Assembly (NCBI GenBank): GCA_015486775.1
Contig: WFRA01000116.1
Coordinates: 1-7,113 of the forward strand
DNA: 7,113 bases
Source: Kiritimatiellales bacterium
Lineage (GTDB): Bacteria > Verrucomicrobiota > Kiritimatiellia > Kiritimatiellales > Pontiellaceae
Direction: 5' to 3'
A program made the position numbers and the translations under genes. Of the stretch, positions 1 through 4,839 are shown piece after piece (the first letter of the stretch is position 1; each line of letters starts with the position of its first letter). The notes under the pieces are model-generated. The model did no database searches. It saw nothing but the letters and a program-made list of their open reading frames with translations, and had not been told where the DNA came from.

Positions 1-261
1 CAGCAACGCATCCCGGCCAGCGCCGATGTGTTGGTCAAGAAACTACCGAGCTTCTATGAGATCATCCGCCTTTCCTCCGGCGATGCCGGCTTGGTATTCA
101 TGGGCATGCGCCCGCCGGACGAGGAGGAATCGGTCGAGGCCTACAGCCGCTACTACGGCAACCTGATGGAAACCACCGGGGGCATGCCCCCCCTCGCCCT
201 GGTGCTCGCCGCCGAGGACATCGAATTCCGGCAGGTCATCGGCATTTCGGAAATGGCCTGA
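1..261 (+). CDS. C-terminal end of a probable SLC12-type cation-chloride cotransporter (partial)
   Basis: The reading frame is open from the first base and stops at TGA 259-261, giving 86 residues of a protein whose start lies outside the window. What is visible is a soluble tail with no membrane helix. It contains IIRLSSGDAGLVFMGMRPP, then a YSRYYGNLM segment and a final LALVLAAEDIEFRQVI. This S-x-D-A-x-LVF-x-G-hydrophobic pattern followed by LVLA-x-ED resembles the cytoplasmic C-terminal domain of bacterial SLC12-like (Na-K-Cl cotransporter or amino acid permease fold) proteins, where it follows about twelve membrane helices. The GTG at 28 is only an internal valine codon, not a start. The family call rests on recall of this tail alone and could be wrong. 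The absence of the membrane domain from the window prevents confirmation. Confidence 0.5.
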   Translation, partial: QQRIPASADVLVKKLPSFYEIIRLSSGDAGLVFMGMRPPDEEESVEAYSRYYGNLMETTGGMPPLALVLAAEDIEFRQVIGISEMA

Positions 262-326
262 CCGCCGTTATCCTGCTGACCTCGCCACAACCGTCCGGAG
301 GCAAATCCTCCCCGAGGAACCCTCCC

Positions 327-372
327 GGATCTATAATCCAGATTGACGATCGTCAATCTGGATTATAGATCC
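327..372. repeat. Perfect 46-bp palindrome without a loop
   Basis: Every base from 327 to 349 pairs with its partner from 372 back to 350. The centre is GACGATCGTC at 345-354. The arms are AT-rich (CTATAATCCAGATTGA) in GC-rich surroundings, and symmetry breaks at 326/373. There is no loop and no T-run, so a simple terminator is unlikely. A dispersed palindromic repeat, a dyad protein-binding site or an insertion scar are all possible; the sequence alone does not decide. Confidence 0.9.
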
Positions 373-513
373 CGGTGGAATTCCGAGCTTTATCTTTCGG
401 ATTTCCTTGGCTATTTGGGTGTTTTGTCATTACTTACTACGCCAGCGTACATTATCCTCCGGATAGCTCCGCCATGCCTTGCGGCCAGGTGGCGCTTTCC
501 TTCCAAAAACCGC

Positions 514-542
514 TTGCAAAGGGTAGGACGCTCAACTATCTT
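514..542 (+). promoter_or_regulatory. Candidate sigma-70-type promoter for tRNA-Ser
   Basis: TTGCAA (514-519) and TATCTT (537-542) are separated by 17 bases. Each box matches the consensus at four of six positions. Transcription would begin near 549-551, roughly 15 bases before the mature tRNA 5' end, a sensible leader length. The match is modest and chance cannot be excluded. Confidence 0.4.
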
Positions 543-564
543 CCTCGCTTCTTGAATCCGTTGC

Positions 565-656
565 GGAAAGGTGGCTGAGTGGCTGAAGGCGATGGATTGC
601 TAATCCGTTGTACTGCGATAGCGGTACCGGGGGTTCGAATCCCCCCCTTTCCGCCA
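565..656 (+). tRNA. tRNA-Ser (anticodon GCT)
   Basis: A complete class II tRNA with encoded CCA. The acceptor stem GGAAAGG (565-571) pairs with CCTTTCC (646-652), followed by discriminator G653 and CCA 654-656. The D arm contains GGCTGAGTGGCTGAAGGC. The anticodon stem ATGGA/TCCGT encloses TT-GCT-AA, with the anticodon at 599-601, reading serine codons AGC and AGU. The long variable arm typical of serine tRNAs is clear: GTACTGC (610-616) pairs with GCGGTAC (621-627), including one G-T pair, around a GATA loop. The T arm is GGGGG-TTCGAAT-CCCCC (629-645). Discriminator G and the long variable arm are the expected seryl-tRNA synthetase identity elements. The rpoZ start codon lies 29 nt after the CCA, so both may share a transcript that must be processed. 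Confidence 0.97.
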
Positions 657-669
657 TTTTACCCCTTCC

Positions 670-677
670 AAGGAGGG
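670..677 (+). promoter_or_regulatory. Strong Shine-Dalgarno sequence fixing the rpoZ start
   Basis: AAGGAGGG lies 8 bases before the ATG at 686. It is the best ribosome binding site in the window. It selects ATG 686 over the upstream extension of the same frame, which would run back through the tRNA gene. Confidence 0.85.
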
Positions 678-685
678 CAATCGTC

Positions 686-940
686 ATGAATATGGAATAT
701 ATGGACAAGGCACAGGAAAAGATCACCAACATCCCAATGCTGGTGAACCTGATCTCGTACCGCACACGCCAGCTAAATGCCGGCGCACGCCCGATGGTCA
801 AGAAGGACCATCCCGAACAGGACAACCACGATGTCGTCCTCAAAGAAATCATCGAAGGGGCACTGACGGTCGAAATGGCCTTCTCGCAAGAAGAGGCCGC
901 CGTTCCGGGGCTCGACTTCGATCCCTCGATCCTCCTGTAG
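686..940 (+). CDS. rpoZ: DNA-directed RNA polymerase subunit omega
   Basis: The 84-residue product has the omega layout. An N-terminal helix is followed by PMLVNLISYRTRQLNAGARP (residues 17-36), matching the family's N-x-hydrophobic pattern and the R-x-RQLN-x-G turn, then VVLKEIIEGALTV (50-62), equivalent to the conserved ALxEIxxG helix. Omega binds the beta-prime C-terminus, helping to assemble and stabilise core RNA polymerase. The length is normal for a compact omega. The acidic tail (FSQEEAAVPGLDFDP) lies outside the conserved core. The start is set by the AAGGAGGG site. A tRNA-Ser gene lies just upstream and a hairpin terminator 22 nt downstream, so the gene is probably expressed with the tRNA as a short unit. 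Omega is poorly conserved, so assignment rests on the two motifs and the wording seen in Verrucomicrobia-like proteins. Confidence 0.75.
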   Translation: MNMEYMDKAQEKITNIPMLVNLISYRTRQLNAGARPMVKKDHPEQDNHDVVLKEIIEGALTVEMAFSQEEAAVPGLDFDPSILL

Positions 941-962
941 GAAGAGCCAAAAAATGTGCGGG

Positions 963-999
963 AAAGCCCAAGGCCCCAGGTTTTGGGCTTTTCCTTTTT
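963..999 (+). terminator. Intrinsic terminator after rpoZ
   Basis: AAAGCCCAA (963-971) pairs perfectly with TTGGGCTTT (983-991) across an 11-nt loop. The stem is followed by TCCTTTTT. The position 22 nt past the rpoZ stop fits termination of the tRNA-Ser/rpoZ transcript before smpB. Confidence 0.7.
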
Positions 1000-1002
1000 G
1001 CA

Positions 1003-1023
1003 TTTCGGATTTGTTTCGGATTT
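1003..1023 (+). repeat. Tandem TTTCGGATTT decamer upstream of smpB
   Basis: TTTCGGATTT occurs at 1003-1012 and 1014-1023, separated by a single G. A third identical copy sits at 395-404 before the tRNA. All three are on the same strand and in non-coding DNA. It may be a decayed low-complexity repeat; no function is evident. Confidence 0.6.
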
Positions 1024-1052
1024 AGTGCATTGGGAATTAGGATTTTCTCCCC

Positions 1053-1544
1053 ATGGCTGGAAAAAACAAAAAGAAGAAAAGCAGCGGCGAGGGCGTTCTG
1101 GCTACCAACCGGAAGGCGCACCGCGACTTCCTGATATTGGAAAAGATCGAGGCGGGCATTGTGCTCACCGGCACCGAAGTCAAATCCGTCAAGCAGGGGC
1201 ACTCCAGCATTCAGGAAGGCTACGTCCACATCGACGACCACATGGAGGCCTGGCTCATCGGCTGCACCATCCAGCCCTACGACCACGGCAACGTCTTCAA
1301 CCACAACCAGACCCGCGAGCGCAAGCTGCTGCTGCACCGCAAAGAGATCGCCCGGCTCTACGGCAAGATCCGCGAAAAGGGGCTGACCCTCATTCCGCTA
1401 AAAATCTACCTCGTGCGTGGCAAGATCAAAATAAAGATCGGCCTCGCCAAAGGCAAGAACGTGGTCGACAAGCGCGACACCATCCGCCGACGCGAGGCCG
1501 ATCGCGACTCCCAGCGCGCCATGCGCAACCACAACCACCGCTAG
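1053..1544 (+). CDS. smpB: SsrA-binding protein SmpB
   Basis: The 163-residue product is a full-length SmpB. This small basic beta-barrel protein binds tmRNA and delivers it to ribosomes stalled on broken mRNAs (trans-translation). Family motifs occur in order: LATNRKAHRDF (16-26), GTEVKSVKQG (40-49), a YVHI segment (57-60), NHNQTRERKLLLHRKEI (83-99), PLKIYLVRGKIKIKIGLAKG (115-134) and the basic C-terminal tail DKRDTIRRREADRD (139-152). That tail becomes helical in the empty mRNA channel. A lysine-rich N-terminus (KNKKKK) precedes the fold. The ATG at 1053 has only a weak TAGGA site about 10 bases upstream. It lies downstream of the rpoZ terminator, so it probably has its own promoter. Mobile DNA begins right after the stop codon, and no tmRNA gene is visible in the 74 bases before the transposase. 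Confidence 0.97.
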   Translation: MAGKNKKKKSSGEGVLATNRKAHRDFLILEKIEAGIVLTGTEVKSVKQGHSSIQEGYVHIDDHMEAWLIGCTIQPYDHGNVFNHNQTRERKLLLHRKEIARLYGKIREKGLTLIPLKIYLVRGKIKIKIGLAKGKNVVDKRDTIRRREADRDSQRAMRNHNHR

Positions 1545-1618
1545 CCACACACTTAAAGAGAGGGCATCTATTAATACGTATGCGTCTTTTCGAGCATCGC
1601 CTTGACAGGGTTGCATGA

Positions 1619-2904
1619 CTATGTCTGGGCAGGAGTTGGGGGAACTTTGCGGGAGGCGTTCCATTCCGCGGGAGTCCATCCGGCGACCTCGTCCCGCTTC
1701 ATTGTCGGCAGGGCTTCGAGGAGGTCGCGCAGGTAATCGCCCGGGTTGAGGTCGAGTTTGCTGCAGGTTGAATCGGGCTTCGCCCTATTTCCTTCGGAAC
1801 TGCGCTTCGCTTCGGCGATGAGGCTGTAGAGGATGGCGCTCTCTTGGCTCGAGGTGGGGCTGCCGAAGAAGAGCCAGTTCTTTTTCCCGATGGCGGTGAG
1901 CCGGATGGCGTTTTCGACGAGGTTGTTGTCGATTTCAAGCTTGCCGTGTTCGAGGTAGAGGTTGAGCGCCTCCCAGCGTTCGAGGGTATAGTTGATGGCT
2001 TTGCCGAAGTTGCTTTGCGGAAGCGTGCGCGGCCTCTGCTTTTCCAGGATCTCTTTGATTTTCCCGAGATGTTCCGGGGCATGTTTCTGCCGGTAGGTGG
2101 CGCGGTCGAGTTCCGGGTTGTCCCGCAGCCTGGTCTCGATTTGATAGAGCTTGGCAATGTGTTTGACGACTTCCTGCGCCTTGGGATGGCTTGCCTCCAC
2201 GAATTTGCGGCGGGCATGCGCCCAGCAGGCGGCGTAGATGATCGCGTTTTTCCCTCCGCATGTTTCTTGTCGTTGAGCCAGGCGGTGTAGCCGACATAGC
2301 CGTCAGTCTGCAGCAAGCCGCCGTAATCGCGGAGCATGGGGCCGAGGCACTCTGCGGCGCGGCTGGGGAACCATTCAAACAGCACCCCGATCCCAGGGGA
2401 ATGATAGACCCACAGGTATCCATTGGGACAGTGGTCCTTTTTGGGGTCTTGGTATTTTATGAAGGTTTCGTCGGCCTGGATATATCCGCTCGCGCGGATT
2501 TCATCGCGCAAGGCTTCATAGATGAGCGAAAGCCAGTTCACGATCAGGTGCATCCATCCGCCCATCGTCTTGCGGCTGATCTCGATGTCATGGCGTTGCT
2601 TGAAGATCTGCTCCTGCCGATAGAGCGGAAGATGGTCGCAGTATTTTCCAAGAATAATGTGGAGGATAAGCCCCGCCGAGGCATAGGAGCTTTCGATGAG
2701 CTGGGGGGGGGGAGCCGGGGCGATGACCGGCACCACGGAGCGGTCGGCGATCTTTTTGTATTTTGGGCGAATGGTGATCCGCTTGAAGAAACGCGTCGGC
2801 GTCACATCGAGCTGCTCCGTGCGCTCTTCGCCGATCTTTTCCCACTCATCCGGATTCTCCAGCACTTCGTCCGGCTCGATCACAATGATCTCCTCCGGGA
2901 GCCG
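1619..2904 (-). pseudogene. tnpC: IS66-family transposase (TnpC), N-terminally truncated and frameshifted
   Basis: Two reading frames together give about 429 residues of an IS66 DDE transposase, against roughly 500-530 for the family. Frame one begins at RLPEEIIVIEPDE, so about 100 N-terminal residues (coiled coil and zinc-binding region) are missing. It carries GYIQADETFIKY (first catalytic D, near 2464-2478) and GLLQTDGYVGY (second D, 2299-2313). At GGGAAAAAC (- strand, near 2246-2254) the frame must shift by -1. It then reads GKNAIIYAACWAHARRKFVEA, the conserved motif after the second D, and continues to DNNLVENAIRL (catalytic E, near 1914-1916) and KKNWLFFGSP of the IS66 C-terminal domain. 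The stop is TAG at 1619-1621. All three catalytic residues survive. A 45-nt in-frame insert is suspected within the C-terminal domain. Either one base was lost from an A-run, or G GGA AAA acts as a slippery site; N-terminal loss makes it non-functional either way. Confidence 0.92.
1757..1801. repeat. Probable in-frame palindromic insert within the transposase
   Basis: The C-terminal domain reads SLIAEAKR, then about 15 extra residues (SSEGNRAKPDSTCSK), then LDLNPGDYLRDLLEALP. IS66 proteins normally pass directly from AEAK-x to GLNPxxYL. The extra bases contain small hairpins with TTC loops: GGGC/GCCC at 1774-1784 and TTCC/GGAA at 1789-1799. The insert length is a multiple of three, so the frame is kept. 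The family comparison is from memory, so the insert borders are approximate. Confidence 0.45.
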
Positions 2905-3275
2905 AAGTCCTCTATGCCGGCGATACCCAGGAAAAATTTGCATTCCACAACAAGGAGCGGTTGGACGCACTCGGAGCTCAGGTCGAGGAGCATGGCAAGA
3001 TGCTCGATGTCATTGTTTTCTATCCTGAAAAGGAGTGGCTCATCCTGATTGAGTCCATGACCAGCCACGGGTCGGTCGATGCGAAGAGGCATATGGAACT
3101 GGCGAAAATCTTTTCGGCGGTTGAACCGGGGATCGTCTACGTCACCGCATTTCCCGACCGGGGTCTCATGGCGAAATATTTGAATGCGATTTCTTGGGAA
3201 ACCGAAGTGTGGGTTGCCGATGCGCCCGACCATCTAATCCATTTCAATGGCGACCGCTTTCTTGGTCCGCATTAA
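2904..3275 (+). pseudogene. C-terminal remnant of a BsuBI/PstI-type restriction endonuclease
   Basis: The open frame runs from the IS66 junction to TAA 3273-3275 (123 residues). It has the hallmarks of the BsuBI/PstI type II restriction endonuclease C-terminal domain in order: VLYAGDTQEKFAFH, then LDALG, HGKMLDVIVF, EKEWLILIESMTSHGSVDAK, ELAKIF, YVTAFPDR, SWETEVWVADAPDHLIHFNG and DRFLGPH. Enzymes of this family cut CTGCAG as partners of an adenine methyltransferase and are over 300 residues long, so more than half, including the DNA-recognition N-terminus, is absent. No start codon with a ribosome site exists; TTG 2961 is internal. Two positions look degraded relative to the family as I recall it: MLD for MPD, and HGS for HGP. 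The remaining frame is free of stops, suggesting fairly recent truncation. No methyltransferase lies in the window. Confidence 0.88.
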
Positions 3276-3326
3276 CCCGTCTTTCGCTGTTCGCGGGTAA
3301 AAAGGCCTTATTTGCTCCATTTTCGC

Positions 3327-3617
3327 TCAAAGGTCTGCCCCACATTTCTTTTTCAGCTCTTCGATCCGAGGGGGTGGTTGCTCGGGCAGGATGAGATTGA
3401 ATTGATGCAAAAAAAGCTGGATGTCTTTTCCGGGCTGGGTGTAACGAAGCAGGATTAGTTCGCGGTCGTCTTTCTGGTGGTAAATCAGGCGGATATTGAG
3501 GTCGTTCTTGAGCTCCTTGAAGGCCTGTTCGACTTCGGTGAGCACGATGTATCGCTTCCTCTGTTCTTCGGGATTGTCCGCCACGAGGTTGGTGCGCAAC
3601 AGGTAGATGTCTTTGCC
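3327..3617 (-). pseudogene. Internally deleted C-terminal fragment of an IS4-superfamily transposase
   Basis: On the - strand the frame reads GKDIYLLRTNLVADNPEEQ, then YIVLTEVEQAFKELKNDLNI, RLIYHQKDDR and finally ELILLRYTQPGKDIQLFLHQ and LPEQPPPRIEELKKK before the stop at 3327-3329. LLRTNL, LTEVEQAFKxLK and IYHQ are motifs from the last part of the DDE_Tnp_1 transposase domain (IS4 superfamily, IS1634-like), including the region of the catalytic glutamate. RYTQP with LPxQPPP is the usual extreme C-terminus. In full-length relatives these parts are separated by a segment beginning RIEAHIF and ending near DGRELIL. That segment is missing here, and the two sides meet at a shared D-R near 3461-3466. 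Most of the N-terminus is also gone. The frame remains open upstream to about 3677 without recognisable transposase motifs. Confidence 0.8.
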
Positions 3618-3676
3618 AAGACCGTCAACAGCTTCAAGATCGGCTACTACCCAGTCATGAATTAATTGTCGGGATT

Positions 3677-3744
3677 TAACAGAAGGTCACAAAGGGCGCG
3701 AAGACAGAACTCGTTTTCTTTGCGCACTTTGTGTCCTTCTGTTA
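3677..3744. repeat. 68-nt imperfect hairpin repeat
   Basis: The outer TAACAGAAGG (3677-3686) pairs exactly with CCTTCTGTTA (3735-3744). After one mismatch CACAAAG pairs with CTTTGTG, and the match weakens towards a central CAGAACTCG loop. The arms are about 29 bases each. On the + strand the stem is followed by GAAAAATA, not a T-run. The word style (CACAAAG, GCGCGAAGAC) resembles dispersed repeats of PVC genomes. It could be a small mobile palindrome or a bidirectional transcript end. Confidence 0.8.
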
Positions 3745-3840
3745 GAAAAATACCCATTAAGCAACCCCCCAAGCAAAGCCTGACGATTTGCGGTCATTCG
3801 TGGTTGCAATGCGCATTCCCAACCGATACCTATTGCGCCC

Positions 3841-4839
3841 ATGCCCACCCCGTTCCTCATTCTGGCACCGATGCGCGGAGTCACGACGATGCACTATCGC
3901 CGCGCGTTCGTCCGCCATTTCCAGGGACTGGATGCCGAGATGGCGCCGTTCATTTCCACGGTCGATGCTGAGCGGATCAATCCCAAGCTGCTTAAGGATG
4001 TCCTGCCGGAAAACAATTCCGGTCTGCCGCTCATTCCGCAGCTGATCGGCAATAAGGCCGATGACTTTGTGCAGATGGCCGGTGCATTGCACGATCTCGG
4101 CTACAACGAGATCAACTGGAACCTCGGCTGTCCGCACAAGCCGATCCGGCGGAAGCAGCGCGGTGCCGGATTGCTACCCCATCCCGACCGGGTCGATGCG
4201 TTTCTCGACCAAGTGTGCGAACGCATCCCCTGCAAGGTTTCCGTCAAGGTGCGCCTCGGCGTTGCGGACAAGTCGGAGCTGATGGAGCTGATCCCCGTGC
4301 TGAACCGATACCCGCTCAACGAGGTGGTCGTCCATCCCCGCACGGCGGAGCAGATGTACACCGGGACGGTGGATCTCGACGCCTTCGAAGAGGCGTTCCA
4401 GGCCTTGGAACTCCCCGTCTGCTACAACGGCGACATCGGCTCCGCCACCTTTTTCCAATCCCTGAAAGAGCGCTTTCCAACGATTGGAAGATTTATGCTT
4501 GGACGCGGGCTACTGGCCAATCCGTTCCTTTGTGAGGAGATCAAGCCCGCTTTATCACACTTCCGGAAGTGTGAGAGTAGTATCGACCGCATTGCCACCT
4601 TTCACGACGAGCTGCTGGCCAGCTACGAGGCCGCCCTGCACGGCGACCAGCCGGTGCTGGGAAAAATGAAGGAGTTCTGGACCTACCTCTCCACCTATCT
4701 TTCCAATGGCCGGAAAATGTTCAAGAAGCTCAAGAAGACCCAGCGCCTCGCCACCTACAAAGCCATCGTCGGCGAACACCTTGCCGATGCGGAATGGATG
4801 GGTAGCGAACCCCCGGAAAAACCTTGGAATAAACAATGA
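3841..4839 (+). CDS. dus: tRNA-dihydrouridine synthase family protein
   Basis: The 332-residue product is a flavin-dependent TIM-barrel enzyme that uses NADPH to reduce uridines in the D-loop of tRNA to dihydrouridine. Family motifs: ILAPMRGVT (7-15) at the FMN site; the INWNLGCP segment (91-98) with catalytic Cys97, followed by RRKQRGAGLL (103-112); SVKVRLG (134-140); VVVHPRTAEQMYTG (162-175); CYNGDIGSA (194-202); and MLGRGLLANP (219-228), which contacts the FMN phosphate. Length is normal. Which Dus subfamily, and so which uridine is modified, cannot be said. The ATG at 3841 places the APM motif correctly but has no clear Shine-Dalgarno sequence. Residues 239-245 (SHFRKCE) are encoded by a perfect 20-bp palindrome, an odd in-frame feature in the linker before the helical tRNA-binding domain. 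The stop overlaps the next gene by ATGA, implying translational coupling. Confidence 0.93.
   Translation: MPTPFLILAPMRGVTTMHYRRAFVRHFQGLDAEMAPFISTVDAERINPKLLKDVLPENNSGLPLIPQLIGNKADDFVQMAGALHDLGYNEINWNLGCPHKPIRRKQRGAGLLPHPDRVDAFLDQVCERIPCKVSVKVRLGVADKSELMELIPVLNRYPLNEVVVHPRTAEQMYTGTVDLDAFEEAFQALELPVCYNGDIGSATFFQSLKERFPTIGRFMLGRGLLANPFLCEEIKPALSHFRKCESSIDRIATFHDELLASYEAALHGDQPVLGKMKEFWTYLSTYLSNGRKMFKKLKKTQRLATYKAIVGEHLADAEWMGSEPPEKPWNKQ
4555..4574. repeat. Perfect 20-bp palindrome in frame within dus
   Basis: TCACACTTCCGGAAGTGTGA is fully self-complementary, centred between 4564 and 4565. It starts on a codon boundary and encodes S-H-F-R-K-C-(E). It lies where Dus proteins pass from the GRGLLANPFLCEEIK end of the barrel to the FHDELL helix, a surface linker likely to tolerate inserted residues. 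Confidence 0.85.

Larger units (their letters stand above)
262..564. other. Gene-free stretch with hairpins, upstream of tRNA-Ser
   Basis: These 303 bases hold no convincing protein gene; the small open frames lack ribosome binding sites and recognisable protein. Several inverted repeats are present: GGAGG/CCTCC with a 5-nt loop at 297-311 (no T-run after it, so a weak terminator for the upstream gene at best), the perfect 46-bp palindrome at 327-372, and TATCC/GGATA with a 3-nt loop at 453-465. A TTTCGGATTT decamer at 395-404 recurs twice upstream of smpB. The right end carries a candidate tRNA promoter. Confidence 0.6.
1579..2904 (-). mobile_element. Truncated IS66-family insertion sequence
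   Basis: This is the transposase-3' half of an IS66-type element. The likely outer end is the GTATGCGTC at 1579-1587, which resembles the GTAAGCG-like tips I associate with IS66 terminal repeats; the exact boundary is inferred. The other end is lost. Transposase similarity stops abruptly around 2900-2907, where restriction endonuclease sequence begins, and no matching inverted terminal repeat was seen there. The accessory genes tnpA and tnpB of IS66 elements are absent. The fragment cannot transpose by itself. Confidence 0.75.

Noticed and set aside
343..578. Two short overlapping open frames before tRNA-Ser
   Set aside because: Both lack ribosome binding sites and recognisable protein. One begins inside the palindrome, which produces a mirror-image start on the other strand.
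608..685. Upstream extension of the rpoZ frame
   Set aside because: It runs through the tRNA-Ser gene and has no ribosome binding site; ATG 686 with AAGGAGGG is decisive.
1602..1607. TTGACA as a promoter -35 box
   Set aside because: No acceptable -10 box lies 16-18 bases downstream on the + strand, and it would only read antisense into the transposase.
1545..1618. Possible tmRNA (ssrA) gene next to smpB
   Set aside because: The stretch is only 74 bases, with no tRNA-Ala-like ends, no GTTCGAA-type T arm and no tag-peptide reading frame.
1699..2246. Continuation of the transposase zero frame past the shift site
   Set aside because: The sequence after GKT is low-complexity Arg/Ser/Pro-rich and unrelated to IS66, whereas the -1 frame gives the conserved domain. 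High GC explains the lack of stops.
2260..3048. Long + strand open frame of 262 codons
   Set aside because: It is antisense to clear IS66 transposase sequence and shows no family motif of its own; its right end only crosses into the endonuclease remnant in another frame.
2904..3275. An active restriction-modification or other defence system
   Set aside because: The endonuclease lacks its N-terminal half and start codon, and no methyltransferase is present in the window.
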